Below, one piece after another: positions 25,802 to 34,393 of a stretch of 64,000 bases of DNA. Numbering within the stretch: position 1 is the first letter of the stretch; the number at the start of each line of letters is the position of its first letter. The notes under the pieces were generated by a model. The model saw nothing but the letters and a program-made list of their open reading frames with translations. It was not told where the DNA came from and did no database searches. Source of the stretch: Diplocloster agilis (GTDB taxonomy: Bacteria > Bacillota > Clostridia > Lachnospirales > Lachnospiraceae); the NCBI RefSeq assembly GCF_019042275.1, contig NZ_JAHQCW010000007.1, positions 110,626 through 174,625 on the forward strand. The letters are read 5' to 3'. The position numbers and the translations under genes are program-made.

Positions 25802-26821
25802 TCATGCCTTCTCAAAGTGAAGCATTCCTTCCCTCGGTATGGAAAAATAGATCTGCTGGCCGCGCCTCAGTTCCATTTCTTTGAATGTCGTAAACGGGAC
25901 ATCCACATGGAGCGTCAGATCATCGTTTACATGACGGGTTCTGATAAGTATCCGGTAAAAAGAGCCGCGGAACTCGATGTCCAAGATATCGGAAGAGACT
26001 CCCTGGGGCATAGCCTTTTTGCTCAATTTTATTTTTTCCGGGCGGACCGCGGTCAGGGGAGAATGCCCCCACTGATAGAGCTCGCCCCGTTCTTTGTCGA
26101 TAAAGTTAATCGTACCGATAAAATCGGCTACAAAAGGGTTTACCGGAGTCTCGTAGATTTCTTCCGGGGTTCCCTCCTGCATGATATTGGCCTTGTTCAT
26201 CACCACGATCCGGTCGGCCATGGTAAGCGCCTCATCCTGGTCGTGGGTCACCATAATGGTGGTCAGCTTCATCTGCTTTTGGATCGAACAGATCTGCCGC
26301 CGCAGTTCCTGGCGTACCTTCGCGTCCAGCGCGGACAAAGGCTCATCCAGCAGTAAAAAGTCCGGCTCCAGAGCAAGAGCTCGGGCGAGAGCAACCCTCT
26401 GCTGCTCGCCGCCCGATAATTGTGCCGGAACTCTTCCCTTGGCATCTGACAAATGTATGATATCAAACAGCCGGTCCACCCTCTTCGTAATATCCCGCTC
26501 CCTGATCTTCTGATTCCGCAGTCCGTAAGCCACATTCTCAAAGGCCGTCAGATTCGGAAACAGCGCGTAAGACTGGAACATGATTCCAAAGTTTCGTTTG
26601 GAAGGGGGAAGATGGGTAACATCCCTGTCGTTTATGTAGATCTTACCGTCGCTTGGAGCCTCCAGTCCCGCCATGATCCGAAGCAGCGTTGACTTCCCAC
26701 ATCCCGACGGCCCCAGCAGGCATACAAATTCGCCTTTGTCCACCGAAAGATGTATATTGTGCAGTGCCACGTTTTTGTGGAATGTCTTGCTGACACCCTC
26801 CGCTCTTAATCCAACACTCAT
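25802..26821 (-). CDS. ABC transporter ATPase, PhnT-like
   Basis: A 339-residue nucleotide-binding subunit. Walker A is GPSGCGKST near residue 38, signature LSGGEQQRVALARAL near residue 134, Walker B FLLLDEPLSALD just after, and an H-loop in TIMVTHDQDEAL. Residues 235-339 form a TOBE-like regulatory domain, as in the PotA/FbpC/PhnT group. It energises the fused permease next to it; the gap is 15 bp. The adjacent C-P lyase genes point to 2-aminoethylphosphonate. GGAG precedes the ATG. Confidence 0.88.
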   Translation of the reverse strand: MSVGLRAEGVSKTFHKNVALHNIHLSVDKGEFVCLLGPSGCGKSTLLRIMAGLEAPSDGKIYINDRDVTHLPPSKRNFGIMFQSYALFPNLTAFENVAYGLRNQKIRERDITKRVDRLFDIIHLSDAKGRVPAQLSGGEQQRVALARALALEPDFLLLDEPLSALDAKVRQELRRQICSIQKQMKLTTIMVTHDQDEALTMADRIVVMNKANIMQEGTPEEIYETPVNPFVADFIGTINFIDKERGELYQWGHSPLTAVRPEKIKLSKKAMPQGVSSDILDIEFRGSFYRILIRTRHVNDDLTLHVDVPFTTFKEMELRRGQQIYFSIPREGMLHFEKA

Positions 26822-26834
26822 GCTCTAAAACTCC

Positions 26835-27992
26835 TTATTCTTTCTGAGCACTCTTGGCATCATAACGCAATGTCCATTCGTCCAGAGTAGTTTCCCGGTT
26901 TTTAGCCAGGTTCTCAAAATCCATAGGCTTAATCAGCTGGTCTACCGGGTTCTGCGCATATCCTTCCGGTACGCCGCTACCCACGCCGATCGCCACAATC
27001 GGATAGTTTTCCGCGTATTTTTGCATAATATTGTCGGAAATAGCCCAATCCAGGAAAGTCTTGCTGATCTCTTTTTGATCCGCTTTTTTAATCAGGGCAT
27101 TTGCCTCCACATCCCAGCCGGAACCTTCGCTTGGAAATACAGCTTCCGCGATCTCCGGTCCGACTTCCGAAGCAGAGTTGATGCAGCGGTAGCCAAAGGA
27201 GATTCCGATCCCGTATTCTCCGGAAGCGGCTTCTTTTGCAGGCTGGGAACCGGAATGTGTGTAGACGGCTACGTTTTTATCCAGCGCGTCCAGGTATTCC
27301 CAACCCTTTTCTTCTCCCATCAGCTGCAGAATTCCATTGACGGTCAGCAGGCCGGTTCCGGAGGACGCCGGATTCGGCATAGCAATCAGGCCTTCGTATT
27401 TGGGGTCCAGCAGATCTTCATAGGAAGCCGGCACCGTATCGATCCCTTTGGATTTTAATACTTCTTTATTGACCAGCCAGGCGGTTTCCCAGGCGTCGAT
27501 ACCAACCCAGTCAGGCACTTCCGCCGCATCCTTGAATTCAGGCAGGATACGGTCCACACCCTCCGGGGCATACCCTTCCAGCATGTCATTCTGTTTTAAT
27601 ACCAGCAGGCTGGTAGCGGATAATCCCCATACCACATCGGCGATCGGATTATCTTTTTCAGCCAGCAGCTTCGATGTGATGATTCCGGTGGAATCTCTTG
27701 TAATATGGATGGTAACATCGGGATTCTGCTCTTTGAATTCGGTCAGATAATCCGTAACCTGTTCATCCTCCAGAGCCGTATAGATATTAAGTTCTTTTTC
27801 GTTCACAGCCGCGGACTGCGTCTCATTGGCCGGCAGCTGGGTTGTGGATGCCTCTCCCTGGGCGGCAGATTCATCTCCCTGGACGGTACCGGCAGCTGGT
27901 TCGGACGGGCTCTCCTGCGTTTTCTTCACGCATCCTGTCAGGGTGCTCATGACCATTGCCAGCATGCAGGCCGTTACAATTAATTTTTTCAT
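26835..27992 (-). CDS. Solute-binding lipoprotein, 2-aminoethylphosphonate type
   Basis: A 385-residue lipoprotein with lipobox LTGC (Cys21) after a short signal peptide and a Ser/Glu/Gln-rich linker. The mature part begins ELNIYTALEDEQVTDYLTEF, a pattern shared by ferric (FbpA) and 2-aminoethylphosphonate (PhnS) binding proteins. Later blocks DVVWGLSATSLLVLKQNDML and PNPASSGTGLLTVNG are also typical. FbpA-type tandem Tyr-Tyr iron ligands are not evident, which favours phosphonate. I start at 27992, where GAGGAGG lies nine bases upstream; the longer start at 28007 lacks spacing. First gene of the importer operon. Confidence 0.85.
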   Translation of the reverse strand: MKKLIVTACMLAMVMSTLTGCVKKTQESPSEPAAGTVQGDESAAQGEASTTQLPANETQSAAVNEKELNIYTALEDEQVTDYLTEFKEQNPDVTIHITRDSTGIITSKLLAEKDNPIADVVWGLSATSLLVLKQNDMLEGYAPEGVDRILPEFKDAAEVPDWVGIDAWETAWLVNKEVLKSKGIDTVPASYEDLLDPKYEGLIAMPNPASSGTGLLTVNGILQLMGEEKGWEYLDALDKNVAVYTHSGSQPAKEAASGEYGIGISFGYRCINSASEVGPEIAEAVFPSEGSGWDVEANALIKKADQKEISKTFLDWAISDNIMQKYAENYPIVAIGVGSGVPEGYAQNPVDQLIKPMDFENLAKNRETTLDEWTLRYDAKSAQKE

Positions 27993-28113
27993 TTGAAACC
28001 TCCTCATTTTCCTTCATCATTTTTTATTTCATGTTTTACACAAGCCATATTGTAATGGTTCCGTGTGAATTCCTCTTCATGTCGGAGTTAGATGTATGTA
28101 AATTTTTATAATC

Positions 28114-28126
28114 TGGTTGGGTACCA
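28114..28126. promoter_or_regulatory. TGGT-N5-ACCA palindrome upstream of importer operon
   Basis: TGGTTGGGTACCA, with complementary outer arms, sits about 120 bp ahead of the binding-protein start, just after the PHP gene. TGGT...ACCA arms resemble operators described for PhnF-type GntR regulators. A TTATAA box lies next to it. A candidate site for the window's own PhnF-like regulator. Confidence 0.35.
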
Positions 28127-28138
28127 GGTAACGGTATA

Positions 28139-28957
28139 TTACCCCTCATCTCCAAACCAGATCCGGCTCTTATCCGGAGCCGGATAAGCGCCCAATCGGG
28201 TCTGGGTCTGCTCGTAACGCCCGTGGTAGTCGCTTCCCCCGGTGAGAATCAGCTGATACCGGCCGGCAAGCGCCTGGATTCTCTGCATATCTTCCGGCCC
28301 GTTTGAGGGATGCCGGTACTCGATGCCGTCTAATCCCGCTTCCAGCAGAGCCGGAACCAGATCCAGATTCTGCTGCTGCCCCGGATGAGCCAGCACGGCA
28401 AATCCATGATCTGCCTTGACCGCCTCCACCGCAGCCTCCGCTTCCGGATAGGTGATATCAAAATCGCAGGGCCCTCCGTTTTTGAATATTTCCCGGTAGA
28501 CCCTTCCGAACAGACAGTCAGACTGATTCGTTCTGAGCAGATAATCCAGTATGTGCTGCTTATAGATGCAGTCACATGCCATCCCCTGAATCTCCTCCCT
28601 TTCCATCATAAAACCCAGCTTTCTCAATATCTCGATCTGCTTCAGGCAATTTTCCTGCCTTTTTTTCCGTGTCTCTTTTCCCAACTTCTCAATATGTACG
28701 CTTTGGGTGTAAGCATAGCCCAGAATATGTACTTTGCGGTCGTATTTATAGTCGTAGGCGGAGAGTTCGACCCCCGGAATGATCCGGATGCCGTATCCTT
28801 CTGCCAGGCTTCCGTACAAAAACGCGCCGTTTACGGTATCGTGGTCTGTGAAGGACAGATGGGTTAGTCCCTGTTTCTTCGCCCTCTGTAAAACCGCCGC
28901 CGGCGGTTCGCTTCCATCTGATACGGTTGTGTGAATATGCATATCTGCCTGATACAT
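28139..28957 (-). CDS. PHP-domain cyclic phosphodiesterase (PhnPP-like)
   Basis: A 272-residue PHP-family metalloenzyme. Metal motifs are HIHTTVSDG (residues 7-15), SFTDHDTV near 36-43, AHPGQQ near 190 and GGSDYHGR near 240. In Eggerthella lenta a PHP protein encoded with C-P lyase genes converts 5-phosphoribosyl 1,2-cyclic phosphate to ribose 5-phosphate and phosphate. This gene is next to phnL in a C-P lyase operon that has no phnP, so the same role is likely. GGAGGAAAA precedes the start. A generic PHP phosphoesterase is the alternative. Confidence 0.82.
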   Translation of the reverse strand: MYQADMHIHTTVSDGSEPPAAVLQRAKKQGLTHLSFTDHDTVNGAFLYGSLAEGYGIRIIPGVELSAYDYKYDRKVHILGYAYTQSVHIEKLGKETRKKRQENCLKQIEILRKLGFMMEREEIQGMACDCIYKQHILDYLLRTNQSDCLFGRVYREIFKNGGPCDFDITYPEAEAAVEAVKADHGFAVLAHPGQQQNLDLVPALLEAGLDGIEYRHPSNGPEDMQRIQALAGRYQLILTGGSDYHGRYEQTQTRLGAYPAPDKSRIWFGDEG

Positions 28958-29013
28958 TTTTCCTCCGTCTGTGCGTCTCCCCGCACATAGGTATAGGTGA
29001 AATTTAGTTCCCG

Positions 29014-29718
29014 CTAATGCTCTGCTGTAAATCTTCCCCCGGAAATATTGTAAATATGGTCACATAGCCCTTCCATAAATTCCAGATCATGAAAAATACC
29101 GATCATGGAGGTCCCTTCCTTCTTTAACCGCGTCAGCAGTTCTTTCACAAGAAGCTTCGTGTCATTATCCAGGGAAGCCGTCGGCTCGTCTAAGAGCAGC
29201 AGCCGCGGCGCCTTGACCATAGCATGCGCCAGGTTCAGCCGCAGTTTTTCCCCTCCGGAGAAGGTATTGGGATAAATATCCCAAAGATTTTCATTGAGCC
29301 GGAAATACCGCAGCATTTCCTCCGCCCGTTCTGCCGCTTCCTGCCGGGAAAAGCCCGCGTCCAGGGCCCCTGCGATCACATGCTGTTTCGCCGTGGTCCT
29401 CGGCAGGGTGGACAGAAACTGGGAGACATATCCGATCTCCGCCTTGCGCAGACGGATGATCGTCTGTTCATCCGCCCGCACCAGATCAATCAGGCCGGAA
29501 GCCAGCGAATCATAGAGCACTTTACCGGTTGTGGCCAGATAGGTTCTGTAAATGCACCGGAGCACCGTAGATTTTCCGGCTCCGGAGGTTCCTACGATTC
29601 CCACGAATTCTCCTTTGTTTAGCGCAAAGGAAATATGGTTACAGCTTCTGATCTCCTGTTTTTGTTCGTGTAGATAGAAATTTTTAGACAGATCTTCTAT
29701 TTTTAATATATAACCCAT
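29014..29718 (-). CDS. phnL: C-P lyase ABC-type ATPase PhnL
   Basis: A 234-residue ABC-type ATPase without membrane partner. Walker A is GTSGAGKST near residue 42, signature FSGGEKLRLNLAHAM, Walker B LLLLDEPTASLD. The N-terminal FYLHEQKQEI insertion and the VSQFLSTLPRTTAKQHV region fit PhnL of the C-P lyase complex, which in E. coli stacks with PhnK on the PhnGHIJ core and uses ATP. It lies between phnM and the PHP gene, with its start next to the phnM stop, so translation is coupled. Confidence 0.9.
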   Translation of the reverse strand: MGYILKIEDLSKNFYLHEQKQEIRSCNHISFALNKGEFVGIVGTSGAGKSTVLRCIYRTYLATTGKVLYDSLASGLIDLVRADEQTIIRLRKAEIGYVSQFLSTLPRTTAKQHVIAGALDAGFSRQEAAERAEEMLRYFRLNENLWDIYPNTFSGGEKLRLNLAHAMVKAPRLLLLDEPTASLDNDTKLLVKELLTRLKKEGTSMIGIFHDLEFMEGLCDHIYNISGGRFTAEH

Positions 29719-29720
29719 TT

Positions 29721-30917
29721 TTACTCCATTCCCGTATTCATACAGTCCACTACCAGATTGCCGTTAACCATCACCTTTTGAATAACCGGCAATTCCCCGG
29801 AACTGTCCACAAACACGATGTCCGCTTTTTTTCCTGTTTCCAGCGATCCGTACTCCGAACCAATACCAACCGCTGCAGCCGGATTTTTCGTGACATAGGC
29901 TACCGCCTCCGGCAGCGCAACTGCGTACCGGCGGTTTAGCAGAAACACGGCGTAGAGCAGGGATTGGGGATAATAGTCTGATACCAGCACATCCGCCGCC
30001 TTCTCCCGGATAGCCTGCAGGGCCGACAGGTTGCCGGAATGGGAACCGCCCAGCAGGATATTTGGCGCTCCCAGCACGGTCAGATACCCCTCCCGTACCG
30101 CTTCCTTTGCCACCTCCAGCGTAATGGGAAATTCACTGATGCGGACCCCCAGCTTCCGGTTTCTCTTAAGCTTCCCGATACTGTCGTCATCATGGCTGGC
30201 GACGGCGATTCCTCTGGATGCGGCCAGATCCGCCAGGACTTTTAACTGTTCCTGCGATGCCTTTGGTTTCTGTTGTTCCTGTTCCACCAGCTGTCGGAAT
30301 TCCCGGTCCGTTAAGTTTTTCCCCTCATCCGGCTGATGCTTCCGGTAAACCGACAGATCCTGATACTGTCCCTGCCCCGGCGTGTGATCCATAAAAGAGA
30401 CCAGATCCGTCATGCCATTTGCAATCATCTCTTCCACCTGCGGATAGCACTCCAGATTATCGATCTCATACCGCAGATGGTAGTAATGGCGGATCAGTCC
30501 CGGCCTCTGTTTTTTCTGCCGGATCAGTTCCGCCAGTCTGCGGACCTGGGAGGCTTTACGGATCTCTTTCACATCCCAGGTTCCCTCCCGGTACATGGAG
30601 ATTGAATGGAACATGGAGGTGATCCCGCACATAGCAAGCAGCCGCTCCGACTCCGCAAGCGCCATATCAAAGTCCATCAGCGCAGTGGAGCGGGGCTGGA
30701 TCAGATTTTCTATCATATCCGAATGGATATCGATCATCCCTGGCATCAGATACACGCCATGGGCATCGATCACCTGATCGGTTTCCTGCATCTTCCCCTC
30801 ATCCGCCGGAAGAATCCCGGCAATCCGGGAACCTTGTATCAGCAGGTCGTATCCTTCCAGCACAGAATCCGGGGTGATCAGTTTGCCTCCCGTAATTCTG
30901 ATTCTTCGTTCAGTCAT
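29721..30917 (-). CDS. phnM: Triphosphoribosyl phosphonate diphosphohydrolase PhnM
   Basis: A 398-residue amidohydrolase-fold enzyme that removes pyrophosphate from ribose triphosphate alkylphosphonate. The first metal motif is MPGMIDIHSDMIENLIQPR near residues 56-76. Later SHDDDS (near 243), LGGSHSGN (near 287) and VSDYYPQSLLYA match PhnM blocks. It is the fifth enzyme step group of the C-P lyase operon, between phnK and phnL; in E. coli the order is K-L-M, here K-M-L. AGGAGG precedes the ATG. No truncation is seen. Confidence 0.92.
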   Translation of the reverse strand: MTERRIRITGGKLITPDSVLEGYDLLIQGSRIAGILPADEGKMQETDQVIDAHGVYLMPGMIDIHSDMIENLIQPRSTALMDFDMALAESERLLAMCGITSMFHSISMYREGTWDVKEIRKASQVRRLAELIRQKKQRPGLIRHYYHLRYEIDNLECYPQVEEMIANGMTDLVSFMDHTPGQGQYQDLSVYRKHQPDEGKNLTDREFRQLVEQEQQKPKASQEQLKVLADLAASRGIAVASHDDDSIGKLKRNRKLGVRISEFPITLEVAKEAVREGYLTVLGAPNILLGGSHSGNLSALQAIREKAADVLVSDYYPQSLLYAVFLLNRRYAVALPEAVAYVTKNPAAAVGIGSEYGSLETGKKADIVFVDSSGELPVIQKVMVNGNLVVDCMNTGME

Positions 30918-30955
30918 ATTTACCTCCTGTGGCGCATTTACTGCACTCTTTTCTT

Positions 30956-31786
30956 TTATAATAGGGAATGCACCAGCTGCTGGGTGTAGGGATGCTGGGG
31001 ATCATCCAGAATCTGGTCCGTCAGTCCCTGTTCGATAATCCGGCCGTCCAGCATAACGATGGTCCGGTCCGCCAGCATACGGATTACCGCCAGATCATGG
31101 GACACTAACAGCATGGAAATATGGAATTTCTGGCGGATCGTACGGATCAGTTCCAGCACTCTGGCCTGAACCGACAGATCCAGTCCCGTGGTTACTTCAT
31201 CCAACAGCAATATGGCCGGGTTGTTTGCCAGCGCTTTGGAGATCTGCACTCTTTGCTGCATACCGCCGCTGAAATTTTTCGGCGGTTCTTTTTTTCTGCT
31301 CTGGAGAATCTCCACCGCGTCCAGTAATTCGGTTACCCTGTCGTTCATCCGGGCGTAATTCCGGTGCCCCGCCGCGATCAATTTCTCCGCAATATTTCCG
31401 GCGCTTGAATAGTCCATCTTCAGTCCCAGCATGGGATTTTGGTACACCATTCCCATGATGTGATTCTTAATAAATTTTTTCTGCTGCAGGCTCTGGCTGA
31501 AGATTTCTTCCTCTCCGCCCTCATAATCCCGCAGGTAACCCCGGCCTTCCGTTACCGGGAAATCAAAATACAGGCTTTTCATCAGGGTGGATTTGCCGGA
31601 ACCGGATTCGCCCACCACACCCAGGATCTCTCCCTCATACAGCTCGATGTTCACGTCTTTACAGGCCCAGACCGTCTTGCAGTGCGGACATGTATTTTTG
31701 TCCAGTTTTCCCCCGTTTCTGCAATATTCGCAGGTTCTTCCATAACGCACGGTGAGATGTTCGACTTTAAGCACTGATTGTTCCAT
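30956..31786 (-). CDS. phnK: C-P lyase ABC-type ATPase PhnK with zinc-knuckle insertion
   Basis: A 276-residue ABC-type ATPase with Walker A GESGSGKST, signature FSGGMQQRVQISKALA and Walker B ILLLDEVTTGLDLS, matching PhnK (Opp/Dpp-like ATPase branch). Between the first two strands it carries four cysteines, C19-x2-C22-x10-C33-x2-C36, likely a zinc knuckle, which E. coli PhnK does not have. The start at 31786 follows GGAGG by seven bases and overlaps phnJ by 20 bp. The longer reading from 31840 lies wholly within phnJ. PhnK docks on PhnJ in the E. coli complex, and here the two are translationally coupled. Confidence 0.9.
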   Translation of the reverse strand: MEQSVLKVEHLTVRYGRTCEYCRNGGKLDKNTCPHCKTVWACKDVNIELYEGEILGVVGESGSGKSTLMKSLYFDFPVTEGRGYLRDYEGGEEEIFSQSLQQKKFIKNHIMGMVYQNPMLGLKMDYSSAGNIAEKLIAAGHRNYARMNDRVTELLDAVEILQSRKKEPPKNFSGGMQQRVQISKALANNPAILLLDEVTTGLDLSVQARVLELIRTIRQKFHISMLLVSHDLAVIRMLADRTIVMLDGRIIEQGLTDQILDDPQHPYTQQLVHSLL

Positions 31787-32633
31787 CCTGCCGCCTCCGT
31801 TCTCTTCTCTTTCTGCAAAATCCGGTATCGCTGCATTCATATACCTTGCGTCCGGTCCCCTCCTCGATCAACTCGTCCAGATACACGCCGGCAGCGCCGC
31901 ACAGGCGGCAGCTCTTTCCCTCAAAATCTTCCTTTTTAAAGGGAACGTCCGCAAAACACAGGGATTCCACTTTTGTGTGGGGCGGAATCGCGTAGATCTT
32001 CTTCTCCCGCCCCGCTCCGAACAGGTAGAGCGTCTCACTGTCATTTAATTTCGGATTGTCATAGCGGGGAATCGGACTGGGATTCATAATGTAGCGCCCC
32101 TCGACGCTGACCGGATATTCTGAGCTGATACTGATTTCCCCATAGCGGATCAGATCTTCAAACAGATAGAGCCACATGCCGCTGTACTCCGCCTCCGCAT
32201 GCATCTGCTTGGTCACCGCTTCCCTTGGCTCCACGATCCGAAGGGGTTCCGGTGTCGGCACCTGCAGAACCAGGATCTGATCTCCTCGCATGGGAATCTC
32301 CGGAATCCGGTGCCGGCTCTGGATGATACTGGCCTCCTCGGAATCCGTGGTGATTTTTACATCGGTACATTCCCGCACCAGCTTCTTGATATTTACCGCG
32401 TTGACGCTTTCATCACTGCCCTGGTCGATCACCTTCAGCACATCTTCCTTTCCGATAATGGACAGCGTAATCTGGATTCCTCCGGTTCCCCATCCTCTTC
32501 CGATAGGCAGCTCCCGTGAACCGAAGGGAACCTGATATCCGGGAATGGCCACCGCCTTTAAGATACTTCTGCGGATTTCCCGTTTTGAGCCCTCATCCAG
32601 GAAGGCAAAATTATAGTGTTTTCCGTCAATCAT
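31767..32633 (-). CDS. phnJ: Carbon-phosphorus lyase PhnJ, radical SAM enzyme
   Basis: A 288-residue radical SAM enzyme that breaks the C-P bond of 5-phosphoribosyl 1-phosphonate. The cysteine pattern C242-x2-C245-x21-C267-x5-C273 equals that of E. coli PhnJ (241, 244, 266, 272), so the iron-sulfur and thiyl radical chemistry should be intact. PFGSRELPIGRGWGTGGIQ near residues 36-54 and NPSPIPRYDNPKLNDSE are further PhnJ blocks. The start overlaps phnI by 8 bp. The enzyme is oxygen-sensitive, which suits an anaerobe. Confidence 0.95.
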   Translation of the reverse strand: MIDGKHYNFAFLDEGSKREIRRSILKAVAIPGYQVPFGSRELPIGRGWGTGGIQITLSIIGKEDVLKVIDQGSDESVNAVNIKKLVRECTDVKITTDSEEASIIQSRHRIPEIPMRGDQILVLQVPTPEPLRIVEPREAVTKQMHAEAEYSGMWLYLFEDLIRYGEISISSEYPVSVEGRYIMNPSPIPRYDNPKLNDSETLYLFGAGREKKIYAIPPHTKVESLCFADVPFKKEDFEGKSCRLCGAAGVYLDELIEEGTGRKVYECSDTGFCRKRRERRRQDGTISA

Positions 32634-33765
32634 GTGTATTCTCCTTCTCCCTCACCCGGTCCAGCTTGGACTGGAAGGTTACATAATGCGGAAGCTTCAG
32701 ATGTGATATGAATCCGCTCATTTCCAGACAGTCCCCATGGGTCAGCACGAATTCCTCATCCTGGGATGGGGTGTCCCCCGTGGTCTGAAGGCTGGCATCC
32801 GCGATGGCCATGGCGATCGCTTTATTCTCATTGCGTCCGAAGATCAGGCCGTAGCCGCCGGACAGCGTCATTTTCTCAAAATCCTCATCCGTCTCGGTGC
32901 TGGACGGCACCAGCGCCTCCACCTCAGTTACGAGTATGTCGCCGATACAGACGCATTCCTTCTCATCCAGCAGATAGGGCACGCAGATTTCCACATATCC
33001 GCACCGCAGTTCCGATACGGTGGGATGTACCGCTCCGTAACCGCGCATGGAACTGTAGGCCACGCCGCCCAGAAATCCGGCGTCGCTTCTGGCAAAGGTC
33101 TGCAGCCGGGCGCTTCTGGGGGCCGGGAAGGTCAGCAGGTTACAGGTGACGTCAAAGGGCGGGGTATCATCATCCGATGCAGCCCCCTGAAGGACCGAAT
33201 CGCTCCGCAGCAGATCCGACACTCTGGAGCATATGATATCCGGCGCTTCCGCGGTGTTCGGGTCTTTTGCACTATCCGGGTCTTTTGCACTATCCGGGTC
33301 TTCTGCTCCATCCGGGTCTTCCGGGCCTGCACCGGCGGTATGATCCGCATCACTTCCATTCTTCGTATCCAGCAGAGAAAAATCCAGCAGCCTATGGGAA
33401 TAATCATAAGCCGGCCCCAGAATCTGGCCGCCTGGGATATCCTTGAAAGCAGCCGAAATCCGCCGGATCAGACGCATACTTCCCATATCCACCGGCAGCG
33501 AATAGTAATCTCTCTGAAGGGTGGAACGGTAAGCCCGCAGAAGAAATACCGCCTCCTCCACGCTGCCCTCACATTGTTTCAGCGCCAGGGCCGTATATTC
33601 CCTGGAATACAGCCCCGCCTCGCTCATGATCTTATCGATCAGCAAAGACATGTGTTCCTGTATGCTCTTCACGCTGATATCTTCTTCGCTGTTCCGAAAT
33701 ATCTCCAGCAGGCGCAGGGATTGTTCAATCGCTTCCTGTCCGCCGGTAACCGCTACATATGCCAT
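32626..33765 (-). CDS. phnI: C-P lyase core subunit PhnI, with a hexapeptide repeat insertion
   Basis: A 379-residue PhnI, the nucleosidase-type subunit that with PhnGHL attaches phosphonate to ribose from a purine nucleotide. MAYVAVTGGQEAIEQSLRLL is the standard N-terminus, and GAVHPTVSELRCGYV, FGRNENKAIAMAIADASL and THGDCLEMSGFISHLKLPHY are conserved blocks. Residues about 145-175 hold an acidic tract of (DPDSAK)-type hexapeptides, four units, not part of the family core. This insertion is encoded by 18-bp tandem repeats. GGAGGAAGC precedes the start. Confidence 0.92.
   Translation of the reverse strand: MAYVAVTGGQEAIEQSLRLLEIFRNSEEDISVKSIQEHMSLLIDKIMSEAGLYSREYTALALKQCEGSVEEAVFLLRAYRSTLQRDYYSLPVDMGSMRLIRRISAAFKDIPGGQILGPAYDYSHRLLDFSLLDTKNGSDADHTAGAGPEDPDGAEDPDSAKDPDSAKDPNTAEAPDIICSRVSDLLRSDSVLQGAASDDDTPPFDVTCNLLTFPAPRSARLQTFARSDAGFLGGVAYSSMRGYGAVHPTVSELRCGYVEICVPYLLDEKECVCIGDILVTEVEALVPSSTETDEDFEKMTLSGGYGLIFGRNENKAIAMAIADASLQTTGDTPSQDEEFVLTHGDCLEMSGFISHLKLPHYVTFQSKLDRVREKENTHD
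33242..33331. repeat. 18-bp tandem repeats inside phnI
   Basis: Units GGGTCTTTTGCACTATCC at 33260-33277 and 33278-33295 are identical, the one at 33296-33313 differs at three bases, and weaker units flank them. 18 is a multiple of three, so copy-number changes keep the phnI frame. Confidence 0.85.
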
Positions 33766-33780
33766 GTTTTTTGCTTCCTC

Positions 33781-34389
33781 CTATTCCGCCATTTTGCAAA
33801 GTCTGGGCACGCACATCAGATCGCCCTGGGGCGTTACCAGAAACAATTCGATTCCCAGCGGATATTCCATACGGATTTCCTGCCGGATACGAATCAGATT
33901 TTTTATGTAAAGGGTAACCGGCACTTCCAGGGTATCCTTAATTCCAGGGCCGGTCAGCTCGATCCTCTGTTCTCCTGTTATCTGGTCACACAGGATGAGC
34001 AAAGTCGCCGATTCCTGCGGGTCCGCATAGGTTCCCCTCTTCACATTCCGGAAGATTTCTTTTATAGAACCGTAGTTCATCTCGGAAGACAGGAACAGGT
34101 AATCCGCCTCCTCAAGTGCAGCCGGGGCGCACAGGGTCAGATCGTGAAGCAGATTCTGCAGATTCTGGTTTTTTTCCACGTACATGGTCTGTTCATTGTC
34201 CAGAAGCGTACAGCCAATGGCGGACAGCGGTGCGAACCTCTCCGAAAACTTTTCCGCCTGCCCGGCGATCGATACGACCGTTCCGGGATTAGACTCCGCC
34301 TTTAACATCTGGCGGAATACCCGCTGGCCGTCATGGACAAAATCAAACTCATAGGCCAGCTGCAGCGGTTTTTCTTTTAAGTATTCCAT
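33781..34389 (-). CDS. phnH: C-P lyase core subunit PhnH
   Basis: A 202-residue subunit of the PhnGHIJ core, required for forming the phosphonate-ribose intermediate. FDFVHDGQRVFRQMLKAESN near residues 15-34 resembles the PhnH F(V)hxaQ.xFRx.l.Amx.PG signature. ELTGPGIKDTLEV and EMEYPLGIELFLVTPQGDLMC-like text near 140-190 also match (ELTGPGI and PLGIELF are seen). Length matches the family. The gene lies 4 bp after phnG and 15 bp before phnI, with GGGAGG ahead of its start. Confidence 0.9.
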   Translation of the reverse strand: MEYLKEKPLQLAYEFDFVHDGQRVFRQMLKAESNPGTVVSIAGQAEKFSERFAPLSAIGCTLLDNEQTMYVEKNQNLQNLLHDLTLCAPAALEEADYLFLSSEMNYGSIKEIFRNVKRGTYADPQESATLLILCDQITGEQRIELTGPGIKDTLEVPVTLYIKNLIRIRQEIRMEYPLGIELFLVTPQGDLMCVPRLCKMAE

Positions 34390-34393
34390 GCTC

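Noticed and set aside
24074..27992. ABC operon considered as a ferric iron importer
   Set aside because: Fold and duplicated permease fit both iron and 2-aminoethylphosphonate types, but neighbouring C-P lyase genes and lack of obvious tandem tyrosine iron ligands favour phosphonate.
33242..33331. Tandem repeats considered as a CRISPR array
   Set aside because: Units are adjacent with no spacers and code in frame for DPDSAK in phnI.
32737..34305. 522-codon plus-strand ORF opposite phnI and phnH
   Set aside because: It lies entirely opposite well-conserved phn genes, has low-complexity repeat text caused by the phnI minisatellite, lacks a ribosome site and resembles no protein.
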